6,914 bases of DNA from an uncultured Clostridia bacterium (GTDB taxonomy: Bacteria; Bacillota; Dehalobacteriia; UBA4068; JAAVYR01), in the NCBI GenBank assembly GCA_946562005.1, contig CAMNVD010000057.1, positions 1-6,914 on the forward strand, given 5' to 3'. The translations under genes and the position numbers were made by a program. Numbering within the stretch: position 1 is the stretch's first letter; every line of letters begins with the position of its first letter. Positions 1-6,118 of this stretch are shown piece after piece. The notes beneath the pieces are model-generated. The model made no database searches and was not told the origin of the DNA. It was given only the letters and a program-made list of their open reading frames with translations.

Positions 1-1087
1 CTTTGTTGATCCATTCTAGTGGGATTTTCTTTTCAATATTGGCTACTTTTTCTAAAGGAACCTGGCCCATGGTGCATTGATATACACTACCCGGCGCACG
101 GTCCAAGGATACCATAACTCCAGTCTTCCCAGCTAAGGCATATTTTACAGCAGTCGCTCCTGCCGCATAGGCCTCGTCCATATCTGTTTTTGATGCCCAG
201 TGGGTAGCAGAACGTTGTGCAGAACCTAAGGTATTGCAACGGGCTTTCAGTCCCAATTCCGCTTCTACCACTTGTTTTAAAGCATCACCTAAGCCACTAA
301 GTTGTGCGTGGCCAAATGCGTCTTTATTATCACTAGCGCAAAAATAATTGCCATTAGCGTCAGCCAATCCTTCAGAAGCAACAATATACACATAGCCCAA
401 CCGTTTGTAGACAGCTTCCACATCTTTTAAGAATTGGTCTTTAGAGAATGCCACTTCTGGTAAATAAATAAGATGAGGCGCTTCATCTGGGGTTCGCTTT
501 GCAAGGGCACCAGCAGCAGTCAGCCAACCAGCATTTCTTCCCATAGCCTCTAGGATAGTTACTTTTGTTTTGGTAGATACGCTCTGCAAGTCATAGCCTG
601 TTTCCAATACTGTAGTGGCAATGTATTTTGCTGCACTGCCATATCCTGGACAATGGTCGGTAAAAGGCAAGTCGTTATCGACTGTCTTTGGGACACCGAT
701 TACCTGCATTTCCCAACCAGAAGCAACCGCCGCCTGATATGTTTTATAAGCGGTATCCATAGAGTCGTTACCACCATTGTAGAAGAAATAACGAATATTT
801 AATTTCTTACAAATATTGATAAGCTTTTCCTGGTCGTCACCGTTTACTTTATAACGGCAAGACCAGAGACCTGCGCCAGGGGTATAGCGAAGTCCATCGA
901 TGACTTTTGGGTCCTGATAACCCAAATCTATGATATCACCTTCTAAGATTCCTTTAATCCCAGCAATGCCAGCATACATCTTGCCGCCGGTATTGGCCCG
1001 ATACCATTCTTGGATAACCCCACACACACTGTTATTGATTACGGCAGTAGGACCGCCGGATTGGGCAATAATTGCATTACCAGACAC
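1..1087 (-). CDS. pfp: PPi-dependent 6-phosphofructokinase, C-terminus cut by window edge
   Basis: Phosphorylates fructose 6-phosphate to fructose 1,6-bisphosphate in cytoplasmic glycolysis; the PPi type is reversible. From the sequence, 362 codons are present. The N-terminus reads NAIIAQSGGPTAVIN, the phosphofructokinase nucleotide/PPi loop. At residues 105-109 is GGNDS, where ATP enzymes have GGDGS, and at 133-139 PKTVDND, where E. coli PfkA has PGTIDND. In this family the Asp in GG(D/N)D and the Lys in PKT mark pyrophosphate use, so PPi dependence is likely. The substrate-binding MGRNAGW follows near residue 182. No ATG start is available: GTG at 1087 lies 9 nt after AAGGAG (1097-1102), and TTG at 1090 lies 6 nt after it, so either is possible. 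The gene is transcribed divergently from the small membrane protein gene. No internal stop is seen in the segments read. The symbol pfp is assigned by family. Confidence 0.93.
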   Translation of the reverse strand, partial: MSGNAIIAQSGGPTAVINNSVCGVIQEWYRANTGGKMYAGIAGIKGILEGDIIDLGYQDPKVIDGLRYTPGAGLWSCRYKVNGDDQEKLINICKKLNIRYFFYNGGNDSMDTAYKTYQAAVASGWEMQVIGVPKTVDNDLPFTDHCPGYGSAAKYIATTVLETGYDLQSVSTKTKVTILEAMGRNAGWLTAAGALAKRTPDEAPHLIYLPEVAFSKDQFLKDVEAVYKRLGYVYIVASEGLADANGNYFCASDNKDAFGHAQLSGLGDALKQVVEAELGLKARCNTLGSAQRSATHWASKTDMDEAYAAGATAVKYALAGKTGVMVSLDRAPGSVYQCTMGQVPLEKVANIEKKIPLEWINK

Positions 1088-1135
1088 CAAAACCAACTCC
1101 TTCCCTTTATTTGAAACACAATATCTCACATTTAT

Positions 1136-1163
1136 TTTATATTCTATCATAGTTTTCCATCAA
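1136..1163 (-). promoter_or_regulatory. Putative sigma-A promoter for the phosphofructokinase gene
   Basis: On the minus strand TTGATG (1163-1158) is followed after 16 bp by TATAAA (1141-1136). This gives a 5' leader of roughly 40 nt before AAGGAG and the GTG/TTG start. The -35 box matches four of six consensus positions and the -10 box five of six, so it is plausible but was not tested. Confidence 0.5.
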
Positions 1164-1208
1164 TATCCATATGCATGATAAAGTTTTCTTTTCCATCTCT
1201 TTCCCCTC

Positions 1209-1237
1209 TTGCGAAAAAAGACTATCCATATTATACT
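1209..1237 (+). promoter_or_regulatory. Putative sigma-A promoter for the small membrane protein gene
   Basis: TTGCGA (1209-1214), a 17 bp spacer and TATACT (1232-1237) form a reasonable vegetative promoter on the plus strand, with a leader of about 65 nt before the gene at 1310. It sits back to back with the phosphofructokinase promoter in the 222 bp divergent intergenic region. I see no clear operator or riboswitch in the leader. Confidence 0.5.
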
Positions 1238-1309
1238 CAAGAGTAGCTTAAATCTGACACGCCAAGCAAAGTCGGAGAATCTTATTCGCTATATTACAAG
1301 GAGGCGCCT

Positions 1310-1549
1310 ATGAATAATCGTCAAAAACGCTACCTCATCTTCATTGCCATTGCCTGCCTAATTTTATTTCTTTGGAGCAATTTCATGGACAAAGAGGCCT
1401 CGCCCCTTGTCTTTAACGCCATTCTCTATCTGATGATTTTAGTCGTTGGTACAAATCTCGGAGCGCTAATTGGCGAGTTCCTCCCCACCCCCAAACGGCT
1501 GAAAAATATCGATCCTAACAAAACAAATAAATCCAAAAGGAAAAAATAA
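1310..1549 (+). CDS. Small two-helix membrane protein of unknown function
   Basis: A 79-residue protein that I do not recognise. The start is well supported: AAGGAGG lies 5 nt before the ATG. A short basic N-terminus (NNRQKR) is followed by a hydrophobic helix at about residues 8-24, a short loop (NFMDKEASP), a second helix at about 33-56, and a lysine-rich tail ending KSKRKK. Positive charge at both ends predicts both termini in the cytoplasm with the loop outside. It is the only plus-strand gene in the window and appears monocistronic, with its own promoter and a strong terminator beginning at its stop codon. The layout superficially resembles small LapA/DUF1049-like two-helix proteins, but I see no diagnostic motif, so no function is assigned. 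Confidence 0.85.
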   Translation: MNNRQKRYLIFIAIACLILFLWSNFMDKEASPLVFNAILYLMILVVGTNLGALIGEFLPTPKRLKNIDPNKTNKSKRKK

Positions 1550-1577
1550 AAGAGAGGTTTTTCACCTCTCTTTTTTT
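1548..1577. terminator. Bidirectional intrinsic terminator between convergent genes
   Basis: An 11 bp stem (1548-1558 with 1564-1574, core AGAGAGGT/ACCTCTCT) encloses a 5 nt TTTTC loop. On the plus strand it runs into a T tract ending at 1577; on the minus strand it is followed by TTTTATTTTTT. It can therefore end both the plus-strand small membrane protein transcript and the minus-strand operon ending in the DUF308 gene. The plus-strand gene's stop codon (1547-1549) overlaps the stem and the DUF308 stop codon (1576-1578) overlaps the T tract. Confidence 0.92.
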
Positions 1578-2130
1578 AATAAAAAAAGCTCATACTATTT
1601 TTATCAATATACCGTAAAATAAACCACCACAAGAGTATAAAGATGACGCCCTGAAGGATAAAACAATAACCAATGATAGAACTAGCTGCAAGCATAGCAA
1701 CGAAAGGATGCCATAGAGAAACAAAGCCCAGCCCTGCCTCTAGTATGCCAGCCAAAGTCACGAGCAGCCAACCGGAAATACGAAAGCGATACAAATCAAA
1801 AGACTTGATTAAATTGCTCACCCCAGCAAATATCAACCACATACCAATTATATAAGAAAGAACCGTTGCTACAGCTGCATGATGAAAGAAAAGAAAAATC
1901 CCTAATAATACGGAGATAATCCCATCTGCTAAAAACCAGCTAGGAGCAAACACATAAGAATTCGCCGAAAGATAGAAAATAATATTGCCAATGCCGCTGA
2001 TAAGAAAAATACATCCAGCCAAAAATACCAAAGAAACCATGACAAAATCAGGGTTCCAAATGGAAAGAATCCCCGTCACAACAAAAAGAATCCCCATTAT
2101 CAGCCACATGGACCGATTCAATAAGCGCAT
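1576..2130 (-). CDS. DUF308/HdeD-family integral membrane protein
   Basis: A 184-residue, almost entirely hydrophobic protein with about six membrane helices, arranged as three repeats of a two-helix hairpin. Each repeat begins with a Gly/Ile-rich helix and turns at a short polar motif: SIWNP (23-27), FFHHA (81-85) and SLWHP (138-142). This threefold pattern and length are typical of DUF308/HdeD proteins, named after the E. coli acid-resistance membrane protein; the biochemical role is unknown. The ATG at 2130 gives a standard family N-terminus (MRLLNRSMWLIMGILF). Its Shine-Dalgarno is mediocre: AAAGGTGG lies far upstream, with a GGTGA closer. It follows the Trp transporter genes with no terminator between, so it may be the last gene of that T-box operon. 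A role in Trp uptake is speculation. Confidence 0.88.
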   Translation of the reverse strand: MRLLNRSMWLIMGILFVVTGILSIWNPDFVMVSLVFLAGCIFLISGIGNIIFYLSANSYVFAPSWFLADGIISVLLGIFLFFHHAAVATVLSYIIGMWLIFAGVSNLIKSFDLYRFRISGWLLVTLAGILEAGLGFVSLWHPFVAMLAASSIIGYCFILQGVIFILLWWFILRYIDKNSMSFFY

Positions 2131-2136
2131 TGCTTT

Positions 2137-2223
2137 TCACCATCCACCTTTATATTTTCCTGCTTTTGCTAAATCCTGACAAATACTACCATAAGCATAT
2201 GCCCACTGCTTTACTGCTTCCAT
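2137..2223 (-). CDS. Possible 28-residue small ORF between ATPase and DUF308 genes
   Basis: The ORF begins MEAVKQWAYAYGSICQ and ends KYKGGW, then TGA. It is soluble-looking, with two Trp and three Tyr codons. The stop lies only 6 nt before the DUF308 ATG, suggesting translational coupling if it is translated. Its own Shine-Dalgarno is weak (a GGGAA about 10 nt upstream). It is in the same reading frame as both the upstream ATPase and the downstream DUF308 gene, separated from them by TAA, TAG and TGA codons. It could be a real small protein, the remnant of a longer gene, or chance. I recognise no family. Confidence 0.35.
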   Translation of the reverse strand: MEAVKQWAYAYGSICQDLAKAGKYKGGW

Positions 2224-2253
2224 ATGATTCTAGTTCCCATGATTTTAGTTCCC
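2224..2253. repeat. Tandem 15 bp duplication at the ATPase stop codon
   Basis: Two adjacent 15 bp units on the plus strand, ATGATTCTAGTTCCC (2224-2238) and ATGATTTTAGTTCCC (2239-2253), differ at one base. On the minus strand the first-read copy encodes the terminal Gly-Asn-stop of the ATPase; the second repeats it with TAG in place of TAA. It looks like a slippage duplication, and because 15 is a multiple of three it preserves frame. Confidence 0.9.
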
Positions 2254-3018
2254 GCATTCAATAGAGATTGTGTTGAATAAATGCAAAATATCCTCTACAG
2301 AAGTAGCGTCCTTTTCCGCTCCCGCTTTATCCAGCACAATACGACCCTTATCCATCATAATTAGACGGTCACCGTATTCTGCTGCATAGCGCAGATTATG
2401 CGTTACCATCATAGTGGTTAGGTGTTTTTCTTTGACGATTTTACCAGTCAATTCCATGATTAACTCTGCTGTTTTTGGGTCTAGAGCCGCAGTGTGTTCA
2501 TCTAAGATTAAGAAATCCAACGGCGTCATCGTTGCCATAATCAAAGATACCGCCTGTCGCTGCCCACCAGATAAAGCACCTACTAATACATCTAACTTGT
2601 TTTCTAACCCCAACCCCAAAATAGCCAACTGCTCCTGATAAAAAGCTATACGTTTGCCATTGATACCATGAGAAAGACCAAAAGACTTGCCTTTGTTATC
2701 AGCAAGAGACATATTTTCTAAGATGGTCATATGAGGACAAGTACCCATAGAAGGATTTTGATAAACTCGGCCAATAGTCCGATACCGCTCAAAATCCTTT
2801 TTGCCGTTCATATTCTTTCCACTAATCCGTACTTCCCCGCTATCAATAGGAATGCTACCGCAAATAATATTCAGCATACTGGTTTTTCCAGAACCATTAC
2901 TACCTACGATAGATACAAATGAGCCTTGGTCGACAGTGAGATTAAATTTATCAAACAGACACATTTCATTAACGCTGCCTGGATTATACACTTTGCAAAT
3001 ATCTTTTAACTCAAGCAC
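2245..3018 (-). CDS. trpZ: ABC transporter ATP-binding protein, TrpZ-like (COG1101)
   Basis: The cytoplasmic ATPase that powers the predicted tryptophan importer, 257 residues. All nucleotide-binding elements are visible: Walker A GSNGSGKT (39-46), Q-loop Gln87 in VYQNP, signature LSGGQ (149-153), Walker B DFLILD (168-173) with catalytic Glu174, D-loop around ALD (178-180) and switch His207 in VTH. The LDEHTAALDPKTA stretch is typical of the COG1101 subgroup that partners COG2984 binding proteins. The start is GTG at 3018, overlapping the permease stop by 8 nt, which implies translational coupling; GGTGAG just upstream is a weak ribosome site. ABC family membership is certain. The Trp substrate is inferred from the UGG T-box upstream and from known T-box-controlled trpXYZ operons. 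Confidence 0.9.
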   Translation of the reverse strand: MLELKDICKVYNPGSVNEMCLFDKFNLTVDQGSFVSIVGSNGSGKTSMLNIICGSIPIDSGEVRISGKNMNGKKDFERYRTIGRVYQNPSMGTCPHMTILENMSLADNKGKSFGLSHGINGKRIAFYQEQLAILGLGLENKLDVLVGALSGGQRQAVSLIMATMTPLDFLILDEHTAALDPKTAELIMELTGKIVKEKHLTTMMVTHNLRYAAEYGDRLIMMDKGRIVLDKAGAEKDATSVEDILHLFNTISIECGN

Positions 3019-3898
3019 CCTTTCTCACCATCCCTTTTTCCATATTACCAATGACTAAGATAGCAAGGAATAAAACTGCTGTTATCAGCTTTAAGAGGTT
3101 CGGCGGCAGCCCCAGTGAAATGGCAATCTGAATACAGATTTTATAGACGATGCTTCCTATCAGCACTGCCGTTGTCCCTTTCACAAAGCTCATCTTGCGA
3201 AAAAGAGTGGTTCCGATAATTACAGTAGCCAACCCAAAAACGATTTGTCCCGTACCCATAGTAGCAGCGAAACTTCGCTGTTCATGGCAGACAACTGCAC
3301 CAGCAAGGGCTACCAAACTATTGGCAATAACCAACCCCAGGATTTTTACCCAGCCCTTATCTTTGGCAAGGGTAGTCACCAACGCATCATTATCCCCTAC
3401 TGCCCGCAACAAGAGACCATTTTTCGTCTTAAAATAAAAATCCAAAATCAATTTTACTATTAACGCCAGAAATAGGGACACTATCAATTTACGGTATAAC
3501 AACGGCATATTCCCTAATAAACCGTTTACCAGTGGATTAGTAAAAATCGTATCCACATTTCTCCCCACAGCAAGGTTAGACCCAGCAATTTGCAGATTAA
3601 TGGAGAATAACGCTGTCATGGTAATAATCCCAGCCAACAAATCCCGGACGTTCAACTTCACATGGATAAAGCCCGTACAAAAACCAGCTAAGGCACCTAC
3701 TACAGCTGCCACTACCAGCGTAAAAAAAGGATTATAACCATTTACCAACATCACAGCAGTGACAGCAGCCCCCAATGGGAAACTGCCGTCTACTGTCAAA
3801 TCAGGAAAGTCTAAAATTTTATAAGTAATATATACACCATAGGACAAGAGAGCAAAAATCAACCCTTGCGTCACTGTGCTTATTACAAGCTCTAACAT
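3011..3898 (-). CDS. trpY: ABC transporter permease, TrpY-like (COG4120)
   Basis: The membrane channel subunit, 295 residues, with about eight or nine hydrophobic helices (roughly 7-27, 38-55, 58-78, 85-108, 136-154, 188-207, 217-240, 248-265 and 270-287). It belongs to the branched-chain amino acid/ribose permease superfamily. The early segment YKILDFPDLTVDGSFPLGAA and the cytoplasmic loop LLRAVGDNDALV, the likely ATPase contact, are characteristic of the COG4120 group. It starts at ATG 3898, 36 nt after the binding-protein stop, with only a weak GGTGA about 6 nt upstream, so translation probably depends partly on coupling. It overlaps the ATPase start by 8 nt. Substrate assignment to tryptophan rests on the T-box, not on the protein itself. 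Confidence 0.9.
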   Translation of the reverse strand: MLELVISTVTQGLIFALLSYGVYITYKILDFPDLTVDGSFPLGAAVTAVMLVNGYNPFFTLVVAAVVGALAGFCTGFIHVKLNVRDLLAGIITMTALFSINLQIAGSNLAVGRNVDTIFTNPLVNGLLGNMPLLYRKLIVSLFLALIVKLILDFYFKTKNGLLLRAVGDNDALVTTLAKDKGWVKILGLVIANSLVALAGAVVCHEQRSFAATMGTGQIVFGLATVIIGTTLFRKMSFVKGTTAVLIGSIVYKICIQIAISLGLPPNLLKLITAVLFLAILVIGNMEKGMVRKGA

Positions 3899-3934
3899 AC
3901 TGATTCACCAAGATTTCTAAAAATTATTCGCTTC

Positions 3935-4941
3935 TTATTCTGCGTCAGTTACAATGGCTTTTTCTGCAATATCATCTGGTACGGTCATGTTCATTTCACC
4001 AAGCGCACCATTGTTTAGATAAATTTCATATTCGGTAATAGTTTCAAATGGGATTTCATCACAGGTAGCTTCTCCCTTTAATACCTTTGCAGCCATAGCC
4101 CCTGTTTGACGACCTAATTCAAAGTAATCAATCCCAGCGGAAGCCACACAACCGATTTTAACTTGTTCGATTTCACTGCCATAAACTGGAATACCAGCTT
4201 CGTTAGTTTTTTCTAAGATAGAAGGAAGCACACCAACAACAGTATTATCTGTCAAATTACAGAAACAATCCACACCTTTTTTGATTAAAGTGTCAGCACC
4301 TTGGGTTACTTCTGCCTGGGCTGTTACCCCAACTGCTTCGATGGTAAAGCCATAGTCAGCAGCCTTTGCCTGATAATCCGCTACAGTAGAAACGGAGTTT
4401 GGTTCACTGGTGGTGTAGAGAATACCAATGGTTTTTGCTTCTGGTTGCAATTTACGGATTAAATCCAATTGTGCATCTACCGGCAATTTATCAGAGGTAC
4501 CAGTAGCATTTCCAGCAGTAAGCCCCGCTGCTTCCGGATCGTTGATGGCAGTGTAGATTACAGGGATGTTCTTATCTTCTGCGGCAGCATAACAACCGGT
4601 TGCAGAGTTGGTAGCTACAGCTACCATCATATCTACATTTTTGGCAGAGAAGTTTTGACCGATTTGGATGGTCATATTATCATCAAACCCAGCATTTTGA
4701 TAATCCACTTCAAAGTCTTCCCTTCTTCAAGACCAGCGTCCTTTAAGCCTTGAAGGAAACCTTCCCGGCAGTTATCCAAAGATGCGTGTTCCCCGTATTG
4801 GCTAATACCGATAGAATATTTTTTGCCTTCGTTATCGTTTTGCTTATCGTCATTGTTATCCTCATTGCCACAAGCTGCCAGAGAAAAGCACATCATCAAA
4901 CCCATTGCCCCACAAAGTAATTTTTTCATATTCATTTTCAT
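3935..4941 (-). pseudogene. trpX: ABC substrate-binding lipoprotein, TrpX-like (COG2984), frameshifted
   Basis: The solute-binding protein of the predicted tryptophan importer (PF04392-type). It starts at ATG 4941, 9 nt after AAAGGAG (4957-4951). A lipoprotein signal peptide ends in the lipobox LAAC with Cys24, so it would be anchored outside the membrane. The first frame gives family-like sequence up to EEGKTLK, then meets a premature stop after 89 codons. The next frame continues with VDYQNAGFDD from 4708 to the stop at 3935. Adding one base near 4708-4713 (TTGAAGTGG for an expected TTGAAAGTGG) restores a single 335-residue protein, the normal family length. The rest looks intact, including NSATGCYAA, IPVIYTAINDPEAAG and IPVYGSE. 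This is either a recent inactivating deletion or a sequencing error. I see no canonical slippery heptamer in the correct frame to support programmed frameshifting. Confidence 0.85.
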
Positions 4942-4997
4942 TTTTCAACACTCCTTTAATATTTTGCTATTTGCATTTATTTTTATCGTTTTTAAAA

Positions 4998-5027
4998 TCA
5001 TCGCCATCGCCTACTTAAAATCACCAT
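4998..5027 (-). CDS. Possible 9-residue leader ORF (MVILSRRWR)
   Basis: A perfect AGGAGG (5041-5036) lies 8 nt before an ATG opening a nine-codon ORF, MVILSRRWR, stopped by TGA 56 nt before trpX. The ribosome site is better than that of trpX itself and begins directly after the T tract of the T-box terminator, so it exists only in read-through transcripts. It contains one TGG codon next to three Arg codons. It may be a leader peptide, a ribosome loading site, or the remnant of a former gene start. There is no homology evidence for it. Confidence 0.35.
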   Translation of the reverse strand: MVILSRRWR

Positions 5028-5041
5028 TTTTATAACCTCCT

Positions 5042-5097
5042 AAAATAAAAAACGCCTTATCCTTCGGAATAACTCATTTATTCCTTGGGACAAGACG
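5042..5097 (-). terminator. T-box intrinsic terminator hairpin
   Basis: A 10 bp outer stem (5097-5088 with 5062-5053, including G-U pairs), a small CAA/GAA internal loop and a 7 bp inner stem GGAATAA/TTATTCC with an ATGAG loop are followed by TTTTTTATTTT (5052-5042). The 5' arm reuses bases 5095-5085, which are also needed by the antiterminator, so the two structures exclude each other. Confidence 0.92.
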
Positions 5098-5362
5098 AAA
5101 CATCCTGCGGTGCCACCCAAATTGACGCTTATGCGCCCGGCTCAAGTATATGCTAACACATATCTCCGCATGGTAACGGCTGCGGCACTCCGTCGACTAC
5201 TACTCACAGTCAGGATAAACTTACTGCTTTCGGTCGCCCTCATAAGTCCATTCGCCAATCATTCCACTGCCGTACTCACACCGCCGACGGCTCTCTGGGA
5301 GCTTCCTGAAAGGGTACTCTTCTTAATCACAGGTTTCACTGCTTGTATAAAATTCTAAGATT
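5042..5362 (-). promoter_or_regulatory. Tryptophan-specific T-box leader controlling the TrpXYZ-like operon
   Basis: A leader of about 320 nt with the T-box landmarks in order. Stem I has AGTA (5318-5315), AGAGAG (5296-5291) and GGTGTGAG (5282-5275). The specifier region GCGAA-TGG-AC follows, with UGG (Trp) at 5250-5248. A GTAG...CCGTTA Stem II segment comes next, then the T-box GGGTGGCACCGC (5118-5107). The antiterminator pairs TTGGG (5120-5116) with CCCAA (5089-5085) and GCAGGA (5108-5103) with TCTTGT (5095-5090), leaving the canonical seven-base bulge TGGCACC. In the bulge UGGC, the C would pair with discriminator G73, which is what bacterial tRNA-Trp carries, supporting the UGG reading. 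Uncharged tRNA-Trp should favour antitermination and transporter expression. This accounts for most of the non-coding stretch 4942-5435. Confidence 0.95.
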
Positions 5363-5368
5363 AGATTT

Positions 5369-5397
5369 AATATAACACCCTTTAATCCTATTGTCAA
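5369..5397 (-). promoter_or_regulatory. Strong sigma-A promoter of the T-box operon
   Basis: On the minus strand a consensus -35 TTGACA (5397-5392) is followed after 17 bp by TATATT (5374-5369), five of six matches. Transcription should begin near 5362, just ahead of Stem I. The near-consensus strength fits an operon controlled by attenuation rather than by initiation. Confidence 0.88.
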
Positions 5398-5404
5398 GAA
5401 AAAC

Positions 5405-5434
5405 ATCAAAAGTTTCCTTATCAAAGGTTTCCTT
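5405..5434. repeat. Tandem 15 bp duplication just after the nitroreductase stop
   Basis: Two adjacent 15 bp units on the plus strand, ATCAAAAGTTTCCTT (5405-5419) and ATCAAAGGTTTCCTT (5420-5434), differ at one base. On the minus strand they lie between the nitroreductase stop codon (5438-5436) and the T-box promoter. Each unit has limited internal pairing (AAAGG/CCTTT in one), which could make a weak hairpin, but this is not a convincing terminator. Confidence 0.88.
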
Positions 5435-5435
5435 T

Positions 5436-6107
5436 TTATTCTGCCCAAGTAAAATTTTCTTTTCCTGCTCCCAGCTCAAAATGATACTTACCAATTCCTA
5501 AGTCAACACCAGAAAAGGCACCGTTATCACAAGCCATCATCACCTGATTACCGTTTCCTTGAATAGTAAAGGCCTGTTTGTTCAGGGCTGTCGGAGCTAA
5601 AAGCACGGCTTCAACGCCTCTTGCAAACCATGCTGGAGCTCCGCCCTGGTAAGCGCTGATGTCTTCTGCACGCTTGGATTTATGAGGAGTCCCTTGGGTC
5701 TGCCCATAGCCAACCACAAGCACACCTAATAGTTTCTGCCCATCCAGCAAGGCAATATGTTTTTCCACACCTTTACGACTAAAGGTACCCCCAACCCACC
5801 AAGTGTTTAGGCCTAAGGTCTGAGCATAGAGCATGATATCAGCGCCAGCGTAGCCCACTTTCTCGCATAAGGCCTCGGTATCCGGTCCCGCACGGATGAT
5901 ATAGTTATGAACGCCTTTAGCCAAAACAATCTTAAGTACAGCATTAAAAGCGTCTGTATTTTCCGTCATCAGCTGCATATTCAAATGATAGGCTTCGTTA
6001 TTCTGCCGAATGCGCCCATCTAAAGCCGTTACCACTTCCTGAGGAATGGTTTTAGCGATATATTTTCGCACTGTGTGTCGGAGAAACATGGCTTCTCTCA
6101 TATCCAT
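5436..6107 (-). CDS. Nitroreductase-family protein (TM1586-like)
   Basis: A 223-residue predicted cytoplasmic flavoprotein. The N-terminal RHTVRKY (10-16) is the FMN-phosphate-contacting arginine motif of nitroreductases. It is followed by a GYAGADIMLYAQTLGLNTWW helix region (near 85-105), a GYGQTQGTPHKSKR segment, the usual strand and loop before the KR motif, and APTALNKQAF, a common flavin-binding signature near the C-terminal half. Length and motif order fit the putative TM-nitroreductase (PF14512-type) group, which usually reduces or senses small molecules with FMN; the substrate is unknown. The ATG at 6107 follows AGGGG, which overlaps the ATPase stop region; the gap is 11 nt, so it is cotranscribed with the upstream ABC ATPase. 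An in-frame ATG two codons on is the alternative start. Confidence 0.88.
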   Translation of the reverse strand: MDMREAMFLRHTVRKYIAKTIPQEVVTALDGRIRQNNEAYHLNMQLMTENTDAFNAVLKIVLAKGVHNYIIRAGPDTEALCEKVGYAGADIMLYAQTLGLNTWWVGGTFSRKGVEKHIALLDGQKLLGVLVVGYGQTQGTPHKSKRAEDISAYQGGAPAWFARGVEAVLLAPTALNKQAFTIQGNGNQVMMACDNGAFSGVDLGIGKYHFELGAGKENFTWAE

Positions 6108-6118
6108 TGTGCGCCCCT

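Noticed and set aside
930..1178. 82-codon plus-strand ORF over the phosphofructokinase start
   Set aside because: It is antisense to a clear coding region with conserved motifs, has no ribosome site, and its product resembles nothing.
2224..2253. Target-site duplication or CRISPR-like repeat
   Set aside because: There are only two directly abutting copies with no spacer or intervening element, so it is not a transposon footprint or an array.
4700..4715. Programmed ribosomal frameshift in trpX (a CTTTGA string resembling the prfB site is present)
   Set aside because: CTT TGA is not in the zero frame (ACT TTG is), the required shift is -1 rather than +1, and there is no X XXY YYZ heptamer in frame. 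A one-base deletion is simpler.
5110..5358. 82-codon plus-strand ORF across the intergenic region
   Set aside because: It is exactly antisense to the T-box leader, whose conserved RNA elements explain the sequence better.
5403..5436. Intrinsic terminator after the nitroreductase gene
   Set aside because: Pairing such as AAAGG/CCTTT is only about 5 bp and A/T-rich, and it is not directly followed by a T tract.
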